From Tateyamaria omphalii (GTDB lineage: Bacteria; Pseudomonadota; Alphaproteobacteria; Rhodobacterales; Rhodobacteraceae), in assembly GCF_001969365.1 (NCBI RefSeq), contig NZ_CP019317.1:1-54047 (forward strand): a DNA stretch of 54,047 nt, in the 5' to 3' direction. Positions 44,985 through 53,888 of this stretch are shown here, one piece after another; the stretch's first letter is position 1; every line of letters starts with the position of its first letter. Position numbers and translations under genes: made by a program. A model generated the notes under the pieces. That model ran no database searches and was not told the origin of the DNA. It saw nothing but the letters and a program-made list of their open reading frames with translations.

Positions 44985-45623
44985 ATGAAAAACATGATGA
45001 CACATATATTTTCCAAGGCTGCCTGCCTGAGTGCAGTCGCTGTCGTGGCGTCCTTTGCTGCCACAACCGGCCCGGCAAAGGCACAAGCAAGCGATCCATA
45101 CGTTGGCGAAATCATGGCAACGGGAATTACCAGTTTTTGCCCACGCGGCTGGGCCGCTGCCGAAGGGCAGTTGCTCGCCGTGTCGCAGAATGACGCTTTG
45201 TTTTCGCTGCTCGGCACGATTTACGGAGGAGACGGGCGGACGACATTTGGATTGCCTGACTTGCGTGGCCGCGTGCCCACACATCCAGGATCAGGTCCCG
45301 GGCTAAGTCCGGTCAGGCTGGGTCAGCGAGACGGCCAGGAGCAGGTCGCTCTCACCGCGTCACAGAATGCCCCACACAGTCACTCGGTACAAGCGACCAA
45401 CCTTGACGGTGACAAGGGCGGCCCCAAGGACAAGCTTTTGGCTGCAGCTCCGAACCGGGGCGTGGGGCAAGAAACGATTTATTCCGACCAAGATCCCAAC
45501 GTCACCATGAATTCTCAGATGATTGGCAACACAGGTGGGAGCCAGCCGTTCAGCATCCTGGATCCAAGCCAGACGATCCGGTACTGTATTGCCTTGGTAG
45601 GGATTTACCCGTCCCGGTCATAG
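44985..45623 (+). CDS. Secreted phage tail-collar-domain protein, paralogue 3
   Basis: The protein has 212 residues. The start is the ATG at 44985 behind AAGGG, 15 bases after the previous stop, with a signal peptide ending GPAKAQ. The collar domain reads EIMATGITSFCPRGWAAAEG, LAVSQNDALFSLLGTIYGGD and RTTFGLPDLRGRVPTHPGSG. It shares the GPGLSPVRLGQRDG block type with paralogue 1. The C-terminal half repeats HSHSVQATNLDGDKGGPKDK and YCIALVGIYPSRS. Paralogues 1 and 3 look closer to each other than to paralogue 2, so one of the tandem copies may have diverged faster. Confidence 0.88.
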   Translation: MKNMMTHIFSKAACLSAVAVVASFAATTGPAKAQASDPYVGEIMATGITSFCPRGWAAAEGQLLAVSQNDALFSLLGTIYGGDGRTTFGLPDLRGRVPTHPGSGPGLSPVRLGQRDGQEQVALTASQNAPHSHSVQATNLDGDKGGPKDKLLAAAPNRGVGQETIYSDQDPNVTMNSQMIGNTGGSQPFSILDPSQTIRYCIALVGIYPSRS

Positions 45624-45649
45624 TTCGCTGCGGTACGGACAGGGCACGG

Positions 45650-45976
45650 TCAGACCACCGGATATACAAAAGACAGGATGCGCGGGGCAGGGGCTTCGCG
45701 TTCCGTCAAATTCAGGCGGTCCTGCGCGATATCTTCTGCGAGCCTTGTCGCGAGTTGGCTTAGACCTGCGTCGTCCGTGAAGCGGGCAACCTGATCCAGC
45801 AATCCGTTGCCTTGCGCATATACATCGTTGAACCCACGCGGCTCCGCATTGAGTATGTCGTCGGCAGGTCGCATCAGGCTGCCGGTTTTAGAACTGTCTG
45901 TTTTTGGCGGCTGACCCGCATCCGTCAGATACTGGTGCAGCACATCGTTCAGCTCGGCGATATCAATCCGGGTCAA
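45650..45976 (-). CDS. Small protein of unknown function after the carbamoyltransferase
   Basis: This 108-residue cytosolic protein (no signal or membrane segment) is acidic and helical, with NDVLHQYLTDAG, NGLLDQVARFTDDAGL and ATRLAEDIAQDRLNL stretches. The end reads PRILSFVYPVV. It starts 13 bases inside the end of the carbamoyltransferase gene, so it is translated from the same mRNA. Small genes in this position often have an accessory role to the sugar-modifying enzyme; that is inference. Confidence 0.6.
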   Translation of the reverse strand: MTRIDIAELNDVLHQYLTDAGQPPKTDSSKTGSLMRPADDILNAEPRGFNDVYAQGNGLLDQVARFTDDAGLSQLATRLAEDIAQDRLNLTEREAPAPRILSFVYPVV

Positions 45977-47813
45977 AGCGCCTCCTTCCTACTGCGTGTT
46001 CGACCCAACCGGGTTGGTCCGTCTTGCGCACAAGAAAGTCACCGATGGCCAGCACGTCCATATGTGTGTTGAGAAAACAGTTGATCGCGTCCCTGGGGGT
46101 GCAAACGATTGGCTCACCCCGGACATTGAAAGATGTGTTGAGCAACATTGGGCACCCGGTTTGTGCCTCGAATGCGCGTAGAATTGCGCTTGCGCGGCTG
46201 CCGTTTTGTGCTGCGGTGTCAGGGTCGATTGTTTGCAGTCTTGCGCTGAAATCCACATGGGTGACGGCGGGCACATCGCTTGTTACAGCTGTTTGCAGTG
46301 CCATTGGGTCGGCGGCGCCCCGCGCCCGCGCCGTGCGAAGGTTTACGGGCCCGCGATGCTCTTCAAGCAACTTTGCGACAAGAAGCATGTAGGGACTGTG
46401 ATGGGGCGGTTCAAAATAGTCCGCTGCCCGATCAGCGAGCACAATTGGGGCGAAGGGGCGCCAATCCTCACGGAACTTGATCGACCGGTTCACCCGGTTG
46501 AGAGTTTTGATTCCGCGCGGATCCGCCAGTATCGATCGGTTGCCCAAAGCGCGCGGCCCGTATTCCATCCGACCGTGGAAGTGACCCACAATCATCCGAT
46601 CTGCCAATGCGGCTGCAAGGTCATTGGCGTTTCGTTCCGGATCTGGTTCGTGACGGTAGCTGAGCCCGGCACTGTCGAGCGCGGATTGAATCTCGCCCGC
46701 ATTAAATTCCGGCCCGAGAAGACTGCCAGACATACGGTCACATTTGATGCGGCGCGGTAAGGGGGCCATACGATGTGCAACGTCAAGCGCAGCACCGAGC
46801 GCGCCGCCCGCATCGCCTGACGCCGGTTGGATCCAAAGCGAATCCAGCGAAGGCAACTTGTGCAAAAGGTTGCTGTTTGCCACGCAGTTCAGGGCGACGC
46901 CCCCGGCCATGCACAGGTTGCGCTCTCCCGTCTTTTGCAAGGCGGTGCGTGCAAGGCGCAACACCGCTTCCTCCAATACAGCTTGGGCGGAGGCCGCGAC
47001 ATTCATGTGAAACGCGGTCACTGGTGCATCCGGGGCGCGTTGCGGCTGTTTAAAGAGTGTTTCGAACAGGGGTGAAGTGGTCGAGAGACTGCGGTCGAAG
47101 CCGAAATACTCCATGTTCAGCGCAAAGGAACCGTCATCGCGCAGGTCAATCAGGTGATCGAGGATCAACTTGCGCATGTTCGGTGCGCCGAAGGGTGCCA
47201 GACCCATCAGCTTGTACTCACCGGAGTTTACTTTGAACCCACAGAATTGGGTAAACGCGCTGTAAAACAGGCCCAGCGAGTGAGGAAAGGTGATTTCAGT
47301 GAGCGCTGTCAGTCCTTTGGATTGTCCGTGCCAGATGCTTGTCGTGGACCATTCCCCAACCCCATCAAGTACCAACACAGCAGCAGCGTCGAAGGGCGAC
47401 GGATGAAAGGCTGCGGATGCGTGGGACCTGTGATGCGGTACAAAAAGAATGTCATTGGGCGATGGGGCCACGTCACGCAGCGCCTGCGGGAGTTCGTGCG
47501 TTAGCGCGCGGAGCGTGCGCAGCATGTTTGGCCACATCTGTGCGCCACCTGGCGCCACGCGCCGCGCGGTTTCAAGCATACGCGATGCTTTTAGCCCTGG
47601 GTCTTCGTAATAGGCGATCTTGTCCAGTTGTGCGCCAGCTGGCAGTTGCGAAATGCAGTATTCAATTGCCTTGGTCGGGAACCGCCAATCGCCTTTTTTG
47701 CGAGAAAAGCGTTCTTCCTGTGCAGCGGCAAGGATTTGGTCGCCCTGCACCAGCGCCGCGGCCGCATCATGAAAATGGGAAGAGATGCCAAGAACGCGAG
47801 GGGAGTTGCTCAC
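45963..47813 (-). CDS. NodU/CmcH-family carbamoyltransferase
   Basis: This 616-residue enzyme transfers a carbamoyl group from carbamoyl phosphate to a hydroxyl of a sugar or other product. The ASKHA-type N-terminal domain reads GISSHFHDAAAALVQG, AAAQEERFSRKKGDWRFP and VPHHRSHASAAFHPSPFDAA, with the His residues expected to bind substrate. VLDGVGEWSTTSIW and SGEYKLMGLAPFG follow. The C-terminal Kae1/YrdC-like part has HGRMEYGPRALGNRSILADP, KFREDWRPFAP and MLLNTSFNVRGEPIV, all well kept. It shares an mRNA with the SGNH hydrolase (four-base overlap) and lies near a sulfotransferase gene. The acceptor is probably a polysaccharide or glycan. Confidence 0.92.
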   Translation of the reverse strand: MSNSPRVLGISSHFHDAAAALVQGDQILAAAQEERFSRKKGDWRFPTKAIEYCISQLPAGAQLDKIAYYEDPGLKASRMLETARRVAPGGAQMWPNMLRTLRALTHELPQALRDVAPSPNDILFVPHHRSHASAAFHPSPFDAAAVLVLDGVGEWSTTSIWHGQSKGLTALTEITFPHSLGLFYSAFTQFCGFKVNSGEYKLMGLAPFGAPNMRKLILDHLIDLRDDGSFALNMEYFGFDRSLSTTSPLFETLFKQPQRAPDAPVTAFHMNVAASAQAVLEEAVLRLARTALQKTGERNLCMAGGVALNCVANSNLLHKLPSLDSLWIQPASGDAGGALGAALDVAHRMAPLPRRIKCDRMSGSLLGPEFNAGEIQSALDSAGLSYRHEPDPERNANDLAAALADRMIVGHFHGRMEYGPRALGNRSILADPRGIKTLNRVNRSIKFREDWRPFAPIVLADRAADYFEPPHHSPYMLLVAKLLEEHRGPVNLRTARARGAADPMALQTAVTSDVPAVTHVDFSARLQTIDPDTAAQNGSRASAILRAFEAQTGCPMLLNTSFNVRGEPIVCTPRDAINCFLNTHMDVLAIGDFLVRKTDQPGWVEHAVGRRRFDPD

Positions 47814-48688
47814 GATTTACCTTCGTTGCGCTTCGCGCAAAGTTCTTCGATGACGGGCAGTAGATGGGTGGCGTAATGGGTGTTGGCTGCGACATTGGGA
47901 TGTGCGTCATCCGGGAGGAAGCGGTGCTGCGTGTCGTGGGGCGTCGAGATGTCGTTTACCGTGCCGAGGCGATCTTGCATGGACCGATTGAACGCCGGTT
48001 CCATGTCGTCAAGCAGGGCAAAGGCCACAGGCACGTCCGCAGCTTGCGCCGTTTCCCGCACCAAGTCCAACACTGCAGCAGACGCGATATTGATCATAAA
48101 ATCGTCCGGCAGAAAGATATGGAACAAGGCATCACGGATAACCGGTTGCCAAATCGGATGATACACGATTTCCGGTTGCCCGTCTGAGGCCAGCCGCGCC
48201 ACCGGCACGTGTTCAATTCCCTGCCGATGCCACGCAGGCGCCAAGTATTGTCGCATCCGATAAGGGTGCGCGATGTTTCTATAGCGGTGGTCACCGATAA
48301 TGTTGAAGACGGCAACATCTACGGCCCGTCGGGCGATGTCGCGCCGAAATTGCAACAGGTTCTGCACAGTGCCGTGCCCACTGATGCCGCGGTTCAGAAA
48401 TGTCAGATGCGGTAGCCGCGCTTGAAGTTGGCCTGCAAAAGTTTCCTCATCTGCCAGTGCCTTGCCGAAGGTAAACGAGCATCCGTAGAGCCCGACGCGG
48501 AGCCGGTCTTTGGTTGTGTTCGCGCCAGGTACATGGCGCCAGCCATCCGGATCAATCCTTTGCACGACGCCGGACCGGAAACCCACCTTGACACGGTACT
48601 CAGGCGTCAAGGACCATCCGATAACGGGGTCAGGCCGGAACAGCTGACGTGGCGTGCTGACTGTATTTGGTTCAGAGGCGGTCATCAC
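47810..48688 (-). CDS. SGNH/GDSL-type hydrolase
   Basis: This 292-residue protein has no signal peptide. The SGNH blocks are visible: GLYGCSFTFGKAL with the nucleophile Ser near residue 72, GISGHGTVQN for the Gly block, NIIGDHRYRN at the place of the Asn block, and the Asp-x-x-His dyad in FLPDDAHPNVAANTHYA near residue 265. Such enzymes remove or transfer acyl groups. It overlaps the carbamoyltransferase start by four bases, so the pair probably acts on the same glycan or product. Confidence 0.8.
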   Translation of the reverse strand: MMTASEPNTVSTPRQLFRPDPVIGWSLTPEYRVKVGFRSGVVQRIDPDGWRHVPGANTTKDRLRVGLYGCSFTFGKALADEETFAGQLQARLPHLTFLNRGISGHGTVQNLLQFRRDIARRAVDVAVFNIIGDHRYRNIAHPYRMRQYLAPAWHRQGIEHVPVARLASDGQPEIVYHPIWQPVIRDALFHIFLPDDFMINIASAAVLDLVRETAQAADVPVAFALLDDMEPAFNRSMQDRLGTVNDISTPHDTQHRFLPDDAHPNVAANTHYATHLLPVIEELCAKRNEGKS

Positions 48689-48802
48689 GCAATCTGGAGC
48701 AACTTGATGATATGTTGGGTTTGTGACAGGGGTTACGAATGTCTAAGTTAACGCAAACCCTATGCGTAAAGCTATTGGTGTTCCAGCGCTTTAAGGCCTT
48801 CG

Positions 48803-49708
48803 GTGCCTGATCGTCGGCCAGCTGTTCCATCGCTTGCTCTTCCGGGTCAACCCGTGGCGATAGGCGGACTTGGTGGCAGTGGTACACGTCTTTTTGCGAC
48901 CGTACTGCAGGCGGCCGGGTTTGATATCGGTACGACGCTGAACCGCGCATTGGACAACTTGTGGTTCTCTATTCTGTTTAAGCGCGCGGCATGGGTACAG
49001 CAAACGGGAAGGGCGGGTTTGGAAGATCGCGAGGTCGCCGACACGATACATCTGTTTTACCGTGCCAGTACGTCCGGTTTGCAGAGTGCACTGTTGCCTC
49101 ATGATATCGAGTTGCTCGATCATTTGAGCGCAACCGTGCACCCCAACGGGCCCTGGAAAGCCGGTCCACGGGCGCCTCTGATCGATAAGCTGCGTACATC
49201 TAAAGGTGCAGCACAGCTGCGGCCATGGGGATGGAAAGAGCCAAACACTCACGTCTTTCTCCCGCATTTGAATCATCATGTGCCCGGTCTGCGCTACATC
49301 CATATCGTGCGCGACGGTCTCGATATGGCTCTGACAACCAAGACCTGGCAAATGCGTCACTGGAGCCACGTGTTCGGCCTTTCCCAGGACGGCGACATGC
49401 AACATCGGCAATTGCGGTTCTGGACTGTGGCAAACCGCGCCGCCATCACATTTGGCCAAGCTTACATGCCTGGCCGCTTCCTTCTCGTCGATTACGACGA
49501 CTTTTGTGTCCGACCCGCACCGCATCTTGCGCGTCTTTGGTCGTTTCTGGGTGTGCCACATGGCGAGGTGGATGTTGTGGATGTCGCGCCCACATCAATT
49601 GGGCGCGGTCGGGCGATGGACCTCTCAGGCTTTGCCGCCGCTGATGTATTGGCTGCCGCGGCACTGCAGGACGAGGTTGCCCGGTTTGGTCGTCCCGAAT
49701 GTACTTGA
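48803..49708 (+). CDS. Sulfotransferase-family protein
   Basis: This 301-residue protein starts at the GTG at 48803, six bases after AAGG. The 5'-phosphosulphate loop reads IGGLGGSGTRLFATVL near residue 23, and the 3'-phosphate binding region IHIVRDGLDMALTTKTW near residue 165. WGWKEPNTHVFLPHLN and RFLLVDYDDFC fit the family as well. It would move a sulphate group from PAPS to a carbohydrate or other acceptor. It is divergent from the SGNH-carbamoyltransferase operon. No PAPS synthesis genes are in the window, so PAPS must come from elsewhere. Confidence 0.82.
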   Translation: MPDRRPAVPSLALPGQPVAIGGLGGSGTRLFATVLQAAGFDIGTTLNRALDNLWFSILFKRAAWVQQTGRAGLEDREVADTIHLFYRASTSGLQSALLPHDIELLDHLSATVHPNGPWKAGPRAPLIDKLRTSKGAAQLRPWGWKEPNTHVFLPHLNHHVPGLRYIHIVRDGLDMALTTKTWQMRHWSHVFGLSQDGDMQHRQLRFWTVANRAAITFGQAYMPGRFLLVDYDDFCVRPAPHLARLWSFLGVPHGEVDVVDVAPTSIGRGRAMDLSGFAAADVLAAAALQDEVARFGRPECT

Positions 49709-49738
49709 AAGTCTAGCTAAGTTAGCTATATTTCCGAT

Positions 49739-49966
49739 ATGCAATTCAACGTACACACCGCGAAAAGCCAACTGTCGAAGTTGATCGAAGCCGCCCTCGC
49801 TGGCGAGGAAGTGATCATCGCCAAGGGCAATCGGCCCGTCGTAAGGCTGGTTCCGATGGCCCAATCAGGCTTTCAGCTTGGTGTGTTGCAAAATGTCGGA
49901 TCGGGTCCGGACTTTCTTGAGCCGCTGGACGACAGCGCGTTGGAGGCGTGGGAAAGCGGGGCGTGA
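49739..49966 (+). CDS. Type II antitoxin, Phd/YefM family
   Basis: This 75-residue protein reads MQFNVHTAKSQLSKLIEAAL, then EEVIIAKGNRPVVRLVP, the standard Phd/YefM DNA-binding fold. The end (residues about 50-75) is a flexible toxin-binding tail. Its stop overlaps the toxin start (GTGA). It should neutralise the PIN toxin and repress the pair's promoter. Such pairs stabilise plasmids, which fits this replicon. Confidence 0.92.
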   Translation: MQFNVHTAKSQLSKLIEAALAGEEVIIAKGNRPVVRLVPMAQSGFQLGVLQNVGSGPDFLEPLDDSALEAWESGA

Positions 49967-50352
49967 CCAGTGTTCTTCTCGATACCCACAGCTGGGTATG
50001 GACATTAACGGATGACATGCGGCTGACCCAATCCGCGCGCGCTGCGATTTCAAATGCGCAGCAGGTCCATGTCAGCCCCATTACGTTCTTTGAAATCGGT
50101 CAGAAAGTGCGGGTCGGTAAATGGCCAGAGATGGAACCGCATGTCCAAAAGCTCGCCGAATACTTGTATGATCAGGGTGGGGCAGTTGCCACCATGACAC
50201 CTGACATTTGTATCCGAGCGAGCGTTATGGAGTGGAGCCATCGCGATCCGTTTGACAGGTTGATTGGCGCCACAGCTGAAGCAATGGCGGCCCCTTTGAT
50301 ATCTGCTGACACAGTGTTCGACGATCTGTCGTCCGTCGCTCGAGTCTGGTAA
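49963..50352 (+). CDS. PIN-domain toxin (VapC-like ribonuclease)
   Basis: The protein has about 129 residues. The four acidic PIN residues are present: LLDTHSWVW (Asp near residue 6), PITFFEIG (Glu near 43), HRDPFDRLIGATA (Asp near 92) and ISADTVF (Asp near 115). It probably cleaves tRNA or other RNA. The start is the GTG at 49963, overlapping the antitoxin stop. The upstream GTG at 49948 falls inside the antitoxin gene. Confidence 0.9.
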   Translation: MTSVLLDTHSWVWTLTDDMRLTQSARAAISNAQQVHVSPITFFEIGQKVRVGKWPEMEPHVQKLAEYLYDQGGAVATMTPDICIRASVMEWSHRDPFDRLIGATAEAMAAPLISADTVFDDLSSVARVW

Positions 50353-50575
50353 TCCAAGTTATGTAAAATCTCTCTGTTGGCGTCGTCGTTAGCGCGTGGG
50401 AATACGGATGAAGACTCTAGGCCGACTCCGCTTTGGATTTTTCCAAGCGCTAATAAGTTCATACGCAATACATGCTCTGCCTCGATAGATGTCAGCGTCT
50501 TAAAGGCCAATTCAGGAGACACGGTGAGAAGCACAAAACCGCTGTCGCGTGTCAGTAGTTCCAGGGGCTTCTTCG

Positions 50576-51751
50576 CTAGGATGACGTATCTTTCGTGTCG
50601 GCTGGTTCTGGTATGCTTTCGGCCTGTCCCACGATTGGTCCTGAGTTCGAAGCTGGTGTTGCGTCATCCGGTGTTTCACCAAGCTCGTCGTGAACCTCGA
50701 TTTGCAACACGCCAAGCGTAATACCAAGAAGGGTCAAAAAGACCGACGCGCTGACCACTAGCAGCGGCTCAATCAAAATACGATCCAACCATGATACACC
50801 AAGCAGGCTTTGCTGTGTCGCTTCCCAGTTGAAGGGTGACGGCTGGTTGATAACTAATTTCCTGGCATTCATCGACGCTTGAACGACATAGCGCCCATCT
50901 TCAAAAAAGGCCTGACCAACCATCTGGACCGGGCCATTTTCGCCAAGGCCGGTCAGTGCAGAGCTTGCGGGGATCGGCACGGGATCGCTTTCCAGCCGAA
51001 AGACATTCGGACACGATCGTCCGCGCAACCGATCGAAGCAAATGTTCTCGCGCATGACAATATCAATTTCGCCGGCGATGTATTCCAAATCCAATGCCCG
51101 CATTGATGCCTGCACCGCATTTGCGTTCGGTGTGAAGCCGCGGCCAATAATCCCGGTTCCGTCGATCACGACAGGTTCTTCTGGCAAGGCGAATGCTGCA
51201 CCGCCATTTATGCACGCTGGATCCTGCGTCAGTGTGGAAAGGCCGGACAGCGGGACGAACCCTTCGGGTGGATCATCGTCCGGTGCCAACAGACTTGCCG
51301 TGTGGTCAGTCTCGGCCCCATCGATCTTGTAGCGGGCGTAGCCTTGGGTCAATCTGGCCACAGGGGTGTCTTTGGCTTCGGCACTTGGCGCGAGCTTGAT
51401 CTGCTGCAACCCTTGGTACATTTGAAAAACAAGCGTTGTGCCGCGCGCTGGCAACAGCACACCGGAATAGCAATTGTCCGGTTCACCTTTATCGTCTGAC
51501 GCAACCACAACTTGCTTGTTTCCAGTTATGACACGTACACCCCGCACAGGAACTTCGATCCGTTCCGGGTGCATAACCTTGTATTCGAACCTGCTGGTGT
51601 TCGCTTCGATCACGAACAACACTTCGCTTCGGTGGACAACGAAGAACAGGATACCGAGACCCACGACGAACACGAGCAGAGCCCCGGTTGCCCAAAGCAA
51701 TGGGCCGAGCAGGCTGCTCGCATAAAGAACGACGCGGCGGCGAAATGTCAT
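50576..51751 (-). CDS. Inner-membrane protein of unknown function in the second caspase module
   Basis: This 391-residue protein is not recognised. Two membrane segments frame a large extracytoplasmic part: one near residues 15-38 (LGPLLWATGALLVFVVGLGI) and one near 330-350 (EPLLVVSASVFLTLLGITLG). The periplasmic region has VIEANTSRFEYKVMHPERIE and several Cys residues (NCYSG, PACINGG, ICFDRLRGRSCPN) that may be paired. The C-terminus is a Pro/Asp-rich cytosolic tail. It starts with an ATGA overlap on the preceding gene and is the last gene of the module, 223 bases from the toxin gene, on the opposite strand. Confidence 0.65.
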   Translation of the reverse strand: MTFRRRVVLYASSLLGPLLWATGALLVFVVGLGILFFVVHRSEVLFVIEANTSRFEYKVMHPERIEVPVRGVRVITGNKQVVVASDDKGEPDNCYSGVLLPARGTTLVFQMYQGLQQIKLAPSAEAKDTPVARLTQGYARYKIDGAETDHTASLLAPDDDPPEGFVPLSGLSTLTQDPACINGGAAFALPEEPVVIDGTGIIGRGFTPNANAVQASMRALDLEYIAGEIDIVMRENICFDRLRGRSCPNVFRLESDPVPIPASSALTGLGENGPVQMVGQAFFEDGRYVVQASMNARKLVINQPSPFNWEATQQSLLGVSWLDRILIEPLLVVSASVFLTLLGITLGVLQIEVHDELGETPDDATPASNSGPIVGQAESIPEPADTKDTSS

Positions 51752-52557
51752 TGCCTTGGCAACGAAATGCGTGCAGTGCGGACCGCCGGTTCCATCCCAG
51801 GCCGGTCGATCTCGAGCCGAAGTTCGTAAGCGTCGCTTTTGCTGTCTTTCAGATCATTCAACGAAACCGTGCAGTCATAGCCAGCTTGAACGCGTTCTGT
51901 CGGTTCGCAGGTCATAGATACGGGAGTGAAACTTGCTATGAGATTGTTGTCCAACCCAACCGGCTGCATCGTTGCCTTGACGGTTGAGGCACCGATTTCG
52001 ACCACAGCCAAAAGCTTGTCCGGCTCAGGGTCCCAACTGACCGGCACGTAATATTTTGACCGACGCTCGTCACAGTCGGTCGCCACCACTACCCGCGGAA
52101 GAAGGTATTTTTCGCGAAACTGGTTGCGCACCTCGTCCGTGTGCTCGGCGGTATAAGGGATTGGCCGCATCCCCAGATTCTCGGAGACCGCGGCATCCAA
52201 AAGTGAAGCGCGTCCATCAGCCAGGTAGTACCCATTGATCGACCTGATATCAGCGCACAGGCGCAGCTTTTCCGGCTCTACCTCGGCCGGAAGCCAAATT
52301 GGGGCGTGCTGAAACTGTCCACCAAGATCCACAGCTCTGTCCTCGGTTTCGCTGTTGAGCAGGTGAAATGCAGCGAACAGTTTGTCCGTTCGGATCCGAT
52401 GTTGGTGAGACCCTGACATCGTCAGCTCTCCTGAATTGACCCGGTCGGCCACCTTGAATTCACCGACTTCAAACAATTTCAGCTCGGCATGTGCGAGCCG
52501 TGCGTGGATGACACTCAAGCCGATAAAGACAAGAAACAGCGTTAGAAAATGTCTCAT
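51748..52557 (-). CDS. Secreted protein of unknown function in the second caspase module
   Basis: The protein has about 269 residues. The start was set at the ATG at 52557 after AAGGGG, with a signal peptide (MRHFLTLFLVFIGLSVIHAR, ending near RLAHA). The mature part is strand-rich with a beta-sandwich look (LKLFEVGEFKVADRVNSGEL) and Cys pairs (RLCADIRS, ATDCDERR, MTCEP, YDCTVSLND). It is not recognised. It is coupled to the membrane protein that follows, and it lies 13 bases after the caspase-like gene. Confidence 0.65.
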   Translation of the reverse strand: MRHFLTLFLVFIGLSVIHARLAHAELKLFEVGEFKVADRVNSGELTMSGSHQHRIRTDKLFAAFHLLNSETEDRAVDLGGQFQHAPIWLPAEVEPEKLRLCADIRSINGYYLADGRASLLDAAVSENLGMRPIPYTAEHTDEVRNQFREKYLLPRVVVATDCDERRSKYYVPVSWDPEPDKLLAVVEIGASTVKATMQPVGLDNNLIASFTPVSMTCEPTERVQAGYDCTVSLNDLKDSKSDAYELRLEIDRPGMEPAVRTARISLPRQ

Positions 52558-52570
52558 GGGCACCCCTTGC

Positions 52571-53881
52571 TCAGAATCTGATACTTTCGAAGCTCGTGTC
52601 GGAATTGCTGCCATCTACGCGGGTGCGCAGCAGGCTCATCAGCCAACCGTCCTTGAAATAGTGGTCTTCCAAAATCTCATAAAATATGTCGATGCCCGTG
52701 ATGCGGACCTGTGTACGGTTGCGCGCGTCATCCAAGATCATGGCACGGCTGATCAAGTCGCCCTGTTGGATGTTTCCACTGCTTGACGAATTCGATACGA
52801 CGACGCCGGCGCGTTCGCTGTCATAGGTCAATTTCTCGATACCAAGATCGCCAAGAGCAGCGGCGAGGATACAAGCCCGGATCACACGACCCTCCGCCGG
52901 GTCGTCAAAGGCAGAGGTTCCACGCAGCTTCAGTGCTTCATCCAAGTTCAAGGGGTTGAAGCGGCACGCCTGGGCATCGACACGCCAATCCGCCAGGCTT
53001 GCGGCATCAGCTCGGGTTGCCGACGCATTCGCAAGGCTGAATTGACCATCTATCGTGTCAAACAGGACGTGAGGGATTTGCAACCCTTGGCGGTCAGGCA
53101 GCCCACGTCCCGCGGCCGCATATTTGCTCAGGCGTTCAACCTCGATCCTAGTCTCAGCGAATATACTTAGGATGGGGCGATCTTCTGTCATCAAAGGTAG
53201 AAATGCGCGTGTAAACACAGACAAATAGCTTTCGTCGTCCCGCTCCAACGTATCACGCACGTCGTACGCCACACCTTTGGGCGAGCTGCTGTACAGGACC
53301 AGCACTTCCTCGACATGGGTGTCGTAGGCCGCACGCGCGGGCGCTTTGTTGGCCTCGGCACAAGGGGTTCGTCCCACATGCGTTGATAATCAGTACGATG
53401 CGCGAGGGCTGCTTTGTGAAAGAACTTCAATCACCTCCTGCAACCGGATAGATCCGGTTACCATCTCACCGACATCGGTGTAGCGCTCGCCATCTTCCGG
53501 CACGCCGACGAGATAGTTCGCCTCACCTTGCGAAAACCCATGTCCGTTGAAAACAAAAAGCACTTCCGAACCTGCGGTGATCTGTGCCGCAGCCTTGTTC
53601 AAATCATTCCGCATACTGCTTGATGTGCGGTCGATGACGGCTGGGTTCAGGATCGTCCAACCAAGCTTGTTCTGCAAAACATCAACATATTGCGGTACAT
53701 CGCGTTCCGGCGACACCAGGTTGAAGTTCGAGCTTTTCATTGGCTCGCCATCGGCACGCCGTTCATAGCCGAAGTTGCCAATGACAAAGGCGAACCTGTC
53801 CGGTGCAGACTGGCCGAGCGACGCCTGCGGAAGCATGGTCGCGGACAGGATCAGTGCAGCAATGTATCTCACACGCCGCAT
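52571..53881 (-). pseudogene. Second caspase-like (C14) peptidase, catalytic Cys region out of frame
   Basis: The start is taken at the ATG at 53881 (an ATG 18 bases upstream overlaps the preceding gene). It has a signal peptide (YIAALILSATMLPQASLGQ). The caspase fold reads DRFAFVIGNFGYERR, and the His is in FVFNGHGFSQGEANYLVG (about residue 115). The frame then stops after SQSSPRASY. The neighbouring frame supplies IVLIINACGTNP, which looks like the Cys block, and the original frame continues as CAEANKAPARAAYDTHVEEV to the end. A missing base near 53398-53405 and an extra base near 53360-53369 would rejoin one protein of about 435 residues. Error or compensating mutation are both possible. 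Confidence 0.7.
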
Positions 53882-53888
53882 GATCTGA

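Noticed and set aside
38609..45623. Prophage remnant
   Set aside because: S74 and tail-collar domains suggested phage origin, but every protein has a Sec signal peptide and no capsid, terminase, tail or integrase gene is present.
50172..50534. Minus-strand open frame with protein-like start (LLTVSPELAFKTLTSIEAEH)
   Set aside because: The second half is antisense to the PIN toxin and it has no clear ribosome site. It could be a fragment of a gene replaced by the toxin-antitoxin pair, but this cannot be shown.
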